Shown: positions 10,837 through 21,364 of the stretch, piece after piece
Position numbering within the stretch: the stretch's first letter is position 1
Layout: each line of letters begins with the position of its first letter
Assembly (NCBI GenBank): GCA_025716855.1
Contig: JAIXMQ010000032.1
Coordinates: 124,001-188,000 of the forward strand
DNA: 64,000 bases
Origin: Pilaira anomala
Taxonomy: Eukaryota > Mucoromycota > Mucoromycetes > Mucorales > Mucoraceae
Direction: 5' to 3'
Program-made: the position numbers and the translations under genes
The notes under the pieces: model-generated
Told to the model about the DNA's origin: nothing
The model's database searches: none
The model's input: the letters and a program-made list of their open reading frames with translations, nothing else

Positions 10837-11905
10837 ATGAATCGAGACACAGCTATTATTCTTCTTGATTCCGACGATGAAGAAACAGAACTCACCACAC
10901 CTAGAAGACCCATTCGTTCTTCACGACCCGTTTACATTGAGCTCTCAGACGATGAGTCTGTTTGTGAAGAAGTCATAACACCTTACATAAATACAGAAGA
11001 CGTACTCACAACCGAACTAGAATATATCCTGGGAGGTCCTTTACGACCTCGTCCTAAACCTGATACGCTTCATAACACTCCCAATCGATCTTTCGAGCCT
11101 TTCATATCGGCAGGTACTGAAGACCCACTTACAGCAGAGCTAGAGTATATCCTTCAAGCTCCTTTACGCCCTCAACAGAACAGTCGTCCACTTCATGTGC
11201 CAGATCGATCCATATCAATTGAATCCTCACCACCCGCTTCTCTTCCTAGACAATCCAAAAGACCCAGTATGGATACTTTATCTCCACAAAGGAAGAAGAA
11301 GAAGGCAGTCGTTGATTCCCCGTTCAATCGACGCCCTGAATTAAAAAAAAAGCCTAAAATAGATTACACTGAACGCGAAAAGGAACAAGAATTAGAAGAA
11401 GCTCTTGAAAGATTAGTTTCGGTAGTTTCTTCTACGCGGTTTAAAGAGGTAAAAAAAAAAGAAGAAGAAAATGATGTATAGATACGTTTTTTTTTTTTTT
11501 TTAATTCATCGTTTATTAGAAAAAAAGAGATGATACACAACGTATATCTTGTTCTGTATGTCATTCATCATTACCTTTGTCAAGTCTAAGTAATCATTCA
11601 ATTATGTGTAATCCAGAAAATCATAGAAGAATGGCACGTAAGAGAACAATTGCAGATGCTGTTGCAATGGATATAGATGAACGAGAAAGGTAATATATAT
11701 AAATAAAAAAAAAAATGCAATTGTCTATTTTATTTAAATATTAAATGATGTGGTATTCTTATATAGGCGAAACAAAGGAAAGGCAGATACAGCGCCTACA
11801 AATTATTATGGAATGACAGATGATGTATTTGCCACAGATGGTTCCGGTTTCAATGAAGACGCATCCGGAGCAACATGGGAGTACGCTGGCCAAACTAGAT
11901 TTTAG
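10837..11905 (+). CDS. Unrecognised protein with SUMO-interaction motifs and a UBZ4-like zinc finger
   Basis: Exons 10837..11448, 11520..11689 and 11767..11905 give about 306 aa. Two SUMO-interaction-like motifs sit at the N-terminus: IILLDSDDEE (7-16) and VYIELSDDES (32-41), each hydrophobic core followed by acids. A tandem motif TEDxLTxELEYILxxPLRP occurs at 53-71 and 94-112. A basic stretch QRKKKKA near 150 may be a nuclear signal. Exon 2 encodes C215-x2-C218-x11-H230-x3-C234, the spacing of RAD18-type UBZ4 ubiquitin-binding fingers. The short acidic/aromatic tail ends EYAGQTRF. I do not recognise the protein as a whole. SUMO and ubiquitin readers together would suit a nuclear DNA-repair or SUMO-targeted ubiquitin pathway role, which is inference. 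Its stop overlaps the stop of the convergent C2H2 gene. Confidence 0.72.
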
Positions 11906-12321
11906 TTGATATCGGCTATCATTCGTCTCCTACTCTCTTGTAATGATTCAATTAAATGAAAAAGACCGTTGACTTTATCTTGATCATAATAAAATTTATC
12001 AAAATGTTGAAGAATATTATCCCCCACAATCCTATAAAAATCTTCCTCTTCTTCTTCTTCTTCTTCCTCCTCTTCTTCTTCTAATTTATGAGTAGTGTTT
12101 ATGTGGATGTAACGTCTACTTGCAGTAGAAAATGTCTTTGAGCAATATGTACAGAAAAATGGATGCATCTTGCCATTATCCATCGACTCACAACGATGCC
12201 TACACTCCATAAACGAATGCGGCTTATAAGAAAAACTTTCATCCACAAGATCTGAAAAATCTATTTTACCATACCGTCTTTCTGCACGAATACAAAGCTT
12301 ACATTCTATTATTGTTTGCAT
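11902..12321 (-). CDS. Small C2H2 zinc-finger protein
   Basis: Single-exon frame of 139 aa starting at the ATG at 12321. It contains one C2H2 finger, C57-x2-C60-x12-H73-x4-H78 (FCTYCSKTFSTASRRYIHI). An N-terminal Cys/His-rich part (C7, C10, H35, C40, H42, C44) could bind a second zinc. A run of about 14 glutamates encoded by a CTT/CTC tract on the plus strand follows, then a helical tail. Function unknown; nucleic-acid or protein binding is only inferred from the finger. Its stop codon (11902..11904) overlaps that of the SIM/UBZ4 gene (11903..11905), so mature 3' UTRs must overlap. It could be extended by an unseen upstream exon, but the frame is coherent as it stands. Confidence 0.62.
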   Translation of the reverse strand: MQTIIECKLCIRAERRYGKIDFSDLVDESFSYKPHSFMECRHRCESMDNGKMHPFFCTYCSKTFSTASRRYIHINTTHKLEEEEEEEEEEEEEDFYRIVGDNILQHFDKFYYDQDKVNGLFHLIESLQESRRRMIADIN

Positions 12322-12488
12322 CCTTTTTTTTTTTTATTAATAAAATAAGAAAATAGAAATGAATCAAAAAAATTAAAAATTCAATAAAAATATATAACAA
12401 AACTTTCATACAAAGAAAATAGTAATGCCCATTGTTCATTTATGATACTGAAAAAGGAAAAAGGTTATTTTTAGATATTTTACACTTT

Positions 12489-14429
12489 TTATTTAAGTGA
12501 AAACATGTCATTTACAGGTGTATACAAATTTTCAGTTTCCCTCCTTTGTTCTAAACTTTCCATAATAGGTTCACCATCCAATGCTTCTTCTTCTTCTTCC
12601 AAGGGTTCACCATCTAAATCTTCTTCAAGTGGTTCACCATCCAAATCAACCGGTTCACCATCTACATCCTCGTTATCATTCACGGGTTCCCCATCCACGT
12701 CTTCCTCCATACTATCACTTGCTGTTGTAGTCATAGTACTAGTAGTTGGAGGTGATTGTTTACCATTTTCTTTCTTTAAAAAGATTTCTGACAATTGATC
12801 CGTATAATATTTTGGAAAAATCATCCAATTTTCCCAAACACTAATCACTGCACTAATATGCCTCTACAACAACAAACAAATAAAAATAATTAAAATATTT
12901 TGATCTGAAATTTTTTACATCATATCATGGACTTACTCTCACTTGTTCTGCTTTTAATCTTGCATTAATTGATCTATAAATCATATTAAAATGATTAAAC
13001 ACGTTTGGAAGTTGTGACTCAAATCTAAATATATATATATATATTAGCATTTAATACACACAAAAAAAAATAATATATATAAAACACGTGTAATTATTTT
13101 ACTCTTTTCGATATTTCCAAGCATTAGATACATGTACACTACTATTATGTAATATATCCGAAACAAGATACAATCGAGCCAATTTGACAGATAATGGTGA
13201 GTCCGTCATCAACATGGACTTACAAATTAAATCCACAACTTGAGCTGCTGCGTCCGAATGATCAATTGCAAATGCCATGGCTCTTGCGATCGTACCTCTT
13301 TGAAAGGATACTTCTTTTAATAATACGGCTAATCTTTGTTTAGCAATTTGACCCAATGTTCCTTTCACTACATTCTCTTGCTCGGCTAATTCATCCTCTG
13401 TATCAAATAATGGATCTATGCTATCCTATTTATTAAAATGTCATCAGTATATCTTCTTTCTCTCTCTCTCTCTTTTTGATATATACTTTACTTGGATTAA
13501 TGGTAACTCGGGTGGAATCCACCAAGGACCACCTTCAAACATTTGAAAGGGTTCATCAAACCAATGCGTCTTTGTATCACCTTGTAACAACGAAAACAAT
13601 TTCCAACGATAATAGATATGTTCTGCACTTGTATTATCAAAAAGAAACTTGAACTCTGGATTTTGATTCTCTCTATCCATAATAGCTGCTTCAAACATAG
13701 GTCCATACCTCAAGACACGTTCAATCATACGATGAATGGTTCGCATTAATTTTATATCCACAGGTTTCACTACGCGTACTTCGGCTCTTGGTCTTGAATT
13801 CTAAAACAGAATTAATTTTAACTACTTACGAAAAAAAAAAAAAAAAGGTATATATATACTTACAATACCAGGTAATCCAGGATTAATTTGTGCATTAAAT
13901 GGTAACCCTGTTTTGGTCACCGTTACCTTTTTATCCAATACAAAAATGGGTTGTGCTGGTAACGGTACAGCTTTACCCCATCCAACACGCATGGCAAAAC
14001 CTTCAATCTCTTTACCGTCCAAGTGTCGAATTGCTTCAGCAGCATCTTGTCGTGTCATAAAGCTAACGAATCCACAATTATTACCTTTGTCTTTTTCCTC
14101 TTGTGTACGAGGCCACATAATCTTGACGGACGCAATCGGTCCGTACTTTCCAAATTCTTGACAGAGTCCACTTTCCGTGACGGTTGGGTTGATATTTCCC
14201 ACATAGAGGTTGGTTGTATTTGGGTTATTGTCATAGTAAGGTCCAGGATCCTCTGCTATATACTCTTTTTTTTTTAGTTGGGGGAAGGAAGGAGGGAGGG
14301 GGGAATGCATAAATCAATGTATTTTTCTTTTTTTTAATTACCTTGTTGTGATTTACCATCTACTTTTGATCGTCCTTCTTGTCCTCTAAGGTACGCCTAT
14401 GTAAGTATATACATTATCTTTATGTTCCT

Positions 14430-14463
<34 letters not shown>

Positions 14464-15319
14464 TACTTACTTTTTAATTTCTTCCAAGAATGAATCCAAG
14501 TTTCTCTTTTTCTGTAATTTGGATTCTTTTATCTTTGCCAAAGCCTAAATATAACATTTTTTTTTTGTTTTGTTCAGTAAAAAAAATTCCACTCTCTCAT
14601 TCATATCTATCAATTCTCACATACATCCTCTTCATCATCAGAGTCTTCTATCTTTCTCTTTATTGAGGGTGTAGGTAAAGAAGAACTTGTTGACTCCCCT
14701 GCCCTAACAAACGGCATGGGTTTAAAGATTGTTTTCGTCGTTGTTGTTGTTGTTGTTGCAGCAGGAACATAACTGTCAACCACTGAATCTACAATACAAA
14801 AAAAACTTTTTTTTAAAAAAAAAAAAATAATAATAATCTCTTCTTTTTTAAAAAAAAAAAAAACTTACTGCTAGGTATGAGCGTACCCGACTTAACAAAT
14901 GAAGTAGTTCCTAATTTATATGGAACAGGTTCTTCAAAAGAAGCAACGAAATCAGCATATACTTTAGCTGCTTCAACTGACTCTTGCTAATAAAAAGTTA
15001 TGAGTTTAACTTTTGTGCCGTGTATTTTTTTTTTAAGAATAAAAAAAAAAAAAAAATTAAAACCAACTTGTTTCTTCAAGTCTATTTCTTCTTTATGTCT
15101 TTGATACGCTGTCTTCTTTTGATTGCCTACAGTAAAAGCTTGTAATTTCGAAGCTGAAATGGGCTTTTTTTTTATAAAGAAACGTCAATATTCACAGTTT
15201 TAAAGCATCAAGTAAATTTTTTATTTATGTGTGTTTTTTACTTTAACGGGTATAAGTTCTTCTTCTTCTTCTTCTTCGTCAGTATCAGAACCTTCTTCTC
15301 TCTTTCTTTTTTCACTCAT
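12489..15319 (-). CDS. U2SURP: U2 snRNP-associated SURP-domain protein (U2SURP/SR140-like)
   Basis: Nuclear pre-mRNA splicing factor associated with U2 snRNP. Eleven exons: 15242..15319, 15068..15163, 14869..14986, 14625..14788, 14471..14544, 14342..14385, 13864..14264, 13492..13800, 13103..13425, 12937..13024, 12489..12863; about 689 aa. Order matches human U2SURP. An RRM lies about 207-290 (RNP2 NLYVGNI, RNP1 NNCGFVSF, and the family's ASVKIMWPRTQEEKDKG). The linker has GLPFNAQ. A SURP module about 345-400 contains RTIHRMIERVLRYGPMFEAA. A CTD-interacting domain about 445-560 contains LLKEVSFQRGTIARAMAFAI. The acidic tail repeats DGEP six times. For exon 6 the acceptor CCTTAG at 14386..14391 keeps the frame, while the nearer CATAG upstream would hit a stop. 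Two acceptors (before 15163 and 14264) follow A runs rather than pyrimidines. Confidence 0.9.
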
Positions 15320-15410
15320 ATTTAAAAAAGGTAAAAGAAGAAAAGAAAAAAAATGAAAAAAATGAAGAAACAAAATATTATGTATACACACATTTATTTT
15401 AATGTGACTT

Positions 15411-17244
15411 TTACATTCGACTCAATGGATTGATACCCACTAATCTTAACCCATTCCCTAAAGTAGTTTTAGCTGCCCAAAATAACAATAATCTGGCTTG
15501 AGCAATATTTGGATCAGCTCCTTTCACTCTCAACACATTATTTGCTTGACTGGTAGCATGAGCTAATTTAAACATGTATTGAACCAAATAACTAGGATCC
15601 ATTGCTTGACAACTTGTTTGTACAATATCTGGGAATTGGGAGATAGTTAAAGCCAATTCAAATGCTTGAGGTTCCTTTAATAAAGATACATCAATCTCTT
15701 TTGTTAAGTCTATATTTACACGACGTTCAATTCTATAAACCCAATAAAGTTAATTTTTATTTGTTTTTTTTTTTTTTTTTTTTTTCTTACCCATTCATAC
15801 GTGCATGTGTATATTGTAAATAAAGTCCTGTATATCCTTTTGATGCCGTCATACGATCCCAAGAAAACTCATAATTCTTGACACGTTTCGCCGTCATATC
15901 CTGAATAATGACAGAGGAACAACCCAAGGTATCAGCAACCTCTTCTAACGATTGCCCTATTTCAATATGATTTCCATTATGAATACTTTCCAACATGACT
16001 TCTTTTGCCGTATCCAAAATATCCTCTAAAAAGACCACGGTTCCCTTTCGAGTGGACATACCCAAGACACGTCCGAAATTGGCATGATCTAAATGCACAG
16101 GCCAGGTCTTATCCTTTTCATGAATCAATTCACTAATCTTGAACAACTGTTTCAAATAATTTTCTTGTTCTGTTCCTACGACATAAATCGATTTCGCTAC
16201 TGTTCCAAACTTTTCTCGACGTAAAGCAAGTGACGCTAAATCTCGGGTCATATAAAGACTGGTGCCATCGGCTCTTTGAATCACGGCCTTTCCCAAGTTA
16301 TATTCCTCTAAATTCACAACGGACGCACCATCTTCTGTCTTTTCAATCAACCCGTACTTATTCAATAAGTCGTATACTTGAGGTATATAGTTTTCCGTCT
16401 GCGATTCTCCCGAATAAAAATCAAACTGAATATTCAATCTTTTATAAATATCTTTATACGACTCAATACTCAAGTCACGAAACTGTTTCCATTGCTTCAA
16501 AACCACGGGATCTCCTTGCTCCATCTTTTGAAAGTACGCGTTTGCTTTTTGATCCACATTTTCATCTTGTTTTGCCAACGCATTGATTTTGACATACACT
16601 TGATATAAATGATGAATTGGATCATTTTTTAATGCCTTTTGATCTCCAAACAATTCGAATCCGACCGCTAATAATCCATACTGTTTACCCCAATCCCCTA
16701 AATAGTTAATCCCCACTGTCTTGTACCCACATGCTTCATGAACGTTTTTTAAAAAATTACCCAAGATCGTGCTTCTTAAATGGCCTGCATGAAATGGTTT
16801 GGCTATATTGGGTGAACTGTAATCGATCAAGACAGTTCCTTCTTTGGATTGGGTCTTTCCGTAATTCTCTTGCTCGCTATATACTTGGTCTAATGTTTGT
16901 TGAATGTATTTTTCAGGGCGTACATCAAATTGTAAAATTTTTCCTACAGGTGTCACTTTTTCTATATACGCGTTTGGTTGAAACTAAATAAAGTTTCTCG
17001 GTTCATATATGTATACAACGTATCACTTAAAAATTTTTTTTTTTATATATACCTTATTCGCAAGCTCTTGACAATAACTGATAGGATCCTCAATAGTAGT
17101 TCCTAACTTTGGGATAGGAATACTAAACTGGTGCTTTAACCCAACTTTAGGTGTATTTAACGTCCTTAAAATAGTTTGTTCGGTTTGGTTAGATAAAGCT
17201 GCTAAAGGTTTTGCAATGGCGTTTCTAAACAATCGTGTTGTCAT
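15411..17244 (-). CDS. Arginyl-tRNA synthetase
   Basis: Class I aminoacyl-tRNA synthetase charging tRNA-Arg. Exons 17053..17244, 15791..16983 and 15411..15732 give about 568 aa. The HIGH signature is HAGH at 129-132 within PNIAKPFHAGHLRST. The tRNA-binding/catalytic middle has GDWGKQYGLL and YMTRDLASLALRREKF. The KMSKS-equivalent loop is GMSTRKG. The C-terminal anticodon-binding (DALR) domain ends NPLSRM. The N-terminus (MTTRLFRNAIAKPLAALSNQ) is basic and amphipathic and could be a mitochondrial presequence. Fungi often make cytosolic and mitochondrial forms from one or two genes, so compartment is undecided. The gene lies 92 bp downstream of the U2SURP start, on the same strand. Confidence 0.93.
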
Positions 17245-17597
17245 TTAAAAAAAATATAAAATAAAGAAAGAGGCAAGGGGGCGGCACTTTTATTATTATT
17301 ATTATTTTTTCGGATGGATTACTTCCACTCTTTGTGTGACTTAAATTGCATGGTGAAAAGGGGGGGGGGGGAGAAACCGTCAAATTCATTTAAGATATAT
17401 GAAATTCATAAATGATTGGATATACTTGAACTGTTATTTAGAAGAAATAAGTAATATAAATAAATGATAAAGTGTCTTTTTTTTTTTTTTTTTTTTCTCT
17501 CTCTTTTTTTTCTTTAAAAAAAAAACGAACATCCCTTTTCTCTTCTTTCCCCCCTCCCCCCTCCCCCTCTCCGCGTCTCTTTTTCTCTCTTTCACTC
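17245..17597. other. Divergent promoter spacer
   Basis: About 350 bp between the divergent starts of arginyl-tRNA synthetase and the amino acid transporter. It contains a G run (17364..17373), T runs and a CT-rich leader just before 17598. No coding frame of interest; it presumably carries both promoters. Confidence 0.55.
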
Positions 17598-18270
17598 ATG
17601 AGCTATCTTGATACACCTTCTTCATCCTCTACTAGAACGTGTTACTTTGACACAGAGATTAAGAGACAAGATTCATTTATATCCATCGAAAGTACATCTA
17701 CATTGATTACCACAACACAAGAGAATAAATCCTATTATGGGGCTATCGTTGTTGTTCCACCACCACCAAAGAAACAAGTTTCTTCTACTACGATGGGAGC
17801 CGCTGTGAATTTAGTCAACGCCATGATGGGCACAGGTATTATCGGTCTACCACTTGCATTGCATCTATGTGGGTTTTGGATAGGCTTATTATTCTCTGTG
17901 ACGATTGCCTATATCTCTTGCATGACAATGCATATCACCATCTTGTGCGGACTCAAGACGGGTACCAACACTTTAGTTGACCTCTGTCACTCCATTATTG
18001 GTCGCTCCGGTGCTGCCATCGTTAATTTCATCATCTTTTTTCATACCGCTGGTACAGCCGTATCCTACTATATTCGTAAGAATGATTCATATATATGTAT
18101 ATATAACAAATTATAACCCTTTTATCTAAAAATCCTGTGTATATATATATAAAAGTCTTGGGTGATACTTTACCTAGTTTATTAGCTCTTGTATTTCCAA
18201 ATACCCCATTTTTTTCTAATAGAAGAAATGTCATTCTAGCATTTGGTATATTATGTGTAAAAGTTGAAAA

Positions 18271-18307
<37 letters not shown>

Positions 18308-19256
18308 CTAAAACGAGAATATTCTACTTATAATAGACACTCCCGCTGAGTTTATCTCGTTCCACAGCCCAATTCGCAAAATGGAGTGCGATCTCTGTTT
18401 GTTTACTGACTCTAATGTTATTGGGGATCCTGATTCGCGTCCCCTACTACCTCTCCATCATTGACAAGATAGAATTAGAATATGTACCTATCTCACAAAC
18501 CATGTTTAAAGGTCTAGCCATCATCAGTTTAGCCTTTGGTTGTTCTCAAAACTTATTTGGGGTTTACTCTACACTTCCAAACAAAGCACCTTCTCATTGG
18601 TTACTCACTTGTTCGATTGCTATCGGGATCGCCTTTGTTATCAATATGGTCTTTGCAGTCATGGCTTATTTATGCTTTGGTAGACATGTCTTGGCTAATA
18701 TCTTGTTGAATTTCCCTGAAAGTGATCCAGGTATTCAACTTGTGAAATTGGCTTTAGGATTATTTATGGTCTTAACCATCCCGTAAAGTATATATGTATA
18801 TATATTTATTTGTTTTATTGTATATACACACACTAAAAAAAAAAAAGGGAAATTCTTAGATTATGTATTCATCCTTGTCGAGAATCAGTCATGATGATGT
18901 TTGGAATCAATACTGAGAACTCTACAAATAAACAACATTATACTATCAGCATTGGTGTCTTTGCCCTGATACTTTGGGTTGGTGCTACTGTCACTTCATT
19001 AGGCAAAGTATTTGATGTGATTGGTGGTTTCTCTACTACTATTCTAGGTATTTCTTTTTTTTTTAATTCACACACACACAAATGTTTAAAATTATGTTTA
19101 ATATTTACAGGCTTTTTATTACCTGGATCTGCTTATATTTACTTGTTTTCTTCTGAATTATTTAAAAACAAGAAACTCTTTTTTATTTCTGTAACGTCTA
19201 TTTGTATTGCTCTTCCCGTCATGTTTTTTTCTGTCAAGGATGCTATTTTTGAATAG
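17598..19256 (+). CDS. Vacuolar/SLC38-like amino acid transporter (AVT family)
   Basis: Polytopic membrane protein of the amino acid/auxin permease family (PF01490), probably vacuolar. Exons 17598..18075, 18156..18256, 18337..18782, 18860..19047 and 19111..19256 give about 452 aa. A soluble N-terminus of about 70 residues precedes TM1, which has the family signature AAVNLVNAMMGTGIIGLPLA. Later segments include SLAFGCSQNLFGVYSTLPN, MVFAVMAYLCFGRHVLANIL and the conserved HPCRE before the next helix; the protein ends in helices around LLPGSAYIYLF. I start at 17598 (MSYLDTPSS) because the longer upstream frame is only homopolymer-encoded F/S/P. Substrate and direction cannot be read from sequence; yeast Avt relatives move neutral amino acids across the vacuolar membrane. 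Confidence 0.85.
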
Positions 19257-19538
19257 AAGAAGACTGTTTGTTGTGTCGTTGCTGATCCATCTTTTTGTAA
19301 ATTATAAATAAATAAAAATAAAAAATACAATGACGTATTCTAAAATGTGAAATAAAAGAAAAGCTTATATTTATCAATTTTTCCAAGTACTTATAATAGG
19401 TACCAATGTTGTCTTTTACTACCGCCGCCAAGAGAAATATTATTATTTTTTTTTTTTCTCAAAAACCAACACACATACTAAATACATGTGATTGATTATA
19501 AAATACAAACTATAACTACATATCCTCAAATCAAAAAG

Positions 19539-19571
<33 letters not shown>

Positions 19572-21364
19572 ATCTTTGCATATAAAGGTTTTTGCCACAC
19601 AGATGCAAAGATTCAAAAACATATTTGAATTTCTCCTGAAGATTTCCAATAGAATTGATTCTTTTTTTTTTAAAAAAAAAACACATACAAATAGTGAGAG
19701 TGTGATCTAATTTGAAAACAGTTATAAAAAAAAAGCAAATATTTATGCGCATTATTAGTTAGTACTACACGTAATATTCAATAATAACAAAACTGGGGAG
19801 GGGGGGTTAGGGTTCTCGCAGCGATTTCGTGAAAGAATATTATTTATCCTTACAGCACATTTATAAATAACGAAAAAAAAAAGTAGTGGATAATCAAAGA
19901 GCCCCAATGGTTTATCCATTGAAAAATGGTTATTTCAGTAAAAGTTTCAGGTGCTTAAATAACGAAACTATTCGGGGAATTACAATATACGATGAAGAAG
20001 AAGCTACTAACTTTGTTTATAATAAAAATAGTAGATAATAGGGATTATAAGGTCTATATATATCCTTTTACAAGCGTTATTATTCATATATTGTTTGTTT
20101 TGATAGTGAATTTTCTTTAATGAGAAGCAAGGTAAAATAACCATACAATGTTTGAAGAAGAAGAAGTAGCAGAAAAGAGTACAATAAAAATATAAAAAAT
20201 AAACTTGCTTTGTCGCTTTCAAATCATTGTGCGAATAAACGAATACGGTAAAAAAAAAAAAAAAGAAAAGTGTATGTGTGTGTGTGTGTGTTCCATTGGG
20301 TTTCAAAAATATTATATATAAATATATCCAATGGAGGGAGAACGCATTGTAAATTTACCGATAAGAAATATACCAATCAAAGACAAACAGTTCAACCAGT
20401 TTGCCCTGGATTATTAAAGTAATAATATTTCATATAAATGATGACGCTCACCCAAGTATTTTAGAATTATAGTATTTCGGCTATATTTCTTTTTTACCAT
20501 CGAAAAAAAAAGCCCTGTCAAAAGAAACTCTTTCCATTAATACAGAGAAAAAAAATCCTTCACTTTTTCACTGCACAAAATCTAGACCTATCAAACCATG
20601 ACACGTTGTTTTTTTTTATATATTATTGAACTTGATTCAATTACATCTTTTTACTCTTTTGATTTATTTGTTTTTTTTTTATTTGCTTTTTGATTTTTTC
20701 TTCTTTTTTTTTACAAGCTAAATTTATAAAATGTCAAAACCAATCTTATAGCTTTTAACTTAAGAACTGTATCTAGCTTTTTTTTTTTTTTATACAACAT
20801 AATACAATAATAATTAAAACAAGCACATAAAATAGAAGCTGGCTCATTGGTTAAATTGCTCCTAAAGCCTGTGTCGGGGATTACACACTCTTTTTTGTGA
20901 AAAGATGGGTTACATTTTTTTTTTTTTTTTTGACCCAGGTTACACCTTATTAATTTAAAGCTGTCCCCTTCTCTTACTTTTTACTTTTTCCGTGTTCTTT
21001 TTTTTTTTTTTTTCTGAAGTTACACACAACTGTTTTTGAAAGCATTCAAAAACTGAACTCTTTTTCTTTTTTTTTTTTTTTTTTTTTTTCTTCTTCTTCT
21101 TTACCCTTTTATTTTACAAAAAAATTACTCATTTTTTTTGAGGCGCGAATTCTTTCCAGAACGCCCCTCTTTTTCAAAACGGTAAGTTTAAACTTTATTA
21201 CAACCACCTTTTTTTGACATGGGAGTAAACTCATCATCATCATCTTTAGTTTGCCAATCTTCTCTCTTCCACCCATAACCCACACAAAGGCTATCAGCGG
21301 TGCAGTGATCGTCCCAAAAAAAGTTCTTAATACTCAACAACAACAAACTACTACTACTACTAAA
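19257..21364. other. 2.1-kb spacer upstream of the inositol-phosphate synthase gene
   Basis: Rich in T and A runs, with CA/TG microsatellites at 19541..19571 and about 20273..20291. A 44-codon frame at 19908 (MVYPLKNGYFSKSFRCLNN) is the only coding-like piece and is too short to call. The last 100 bp before 21365 are CAA/ACT-rich leader. No RNA gene seen. Confidence 0.5.
19541..19571. repeat. (AC)n microsatellite
   Basis: About 15 AC units downstream of the amino acid transporter gene. Confidence 0.95.

Noticed and set aside
14386..14400. Acceptor CATAG for U2SURP exon 6
   Set aside because: Joined to exon 5 it gives a stop within 12 codons; the acceptor CCTTAG a few bases downstream restores a frame that continues into the RRM exon.
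17472..17597. Upstream extension of the amino acid transporter
   Set aside because: Only Phe/Ser/Pro from T and C runs, and it does not begin with ATG; the start at 17598 fits the family.
19800..19820. TTAGGG telomere-like word after a G run
   Set aside because: A single copy; no tandem array, so no telomere.
20820..20900. Possible small RNA gene in the spacer before INO1
   Set aside because: The mixed-composition stretch does not fold into a tRNA and has no recognisable box elements.
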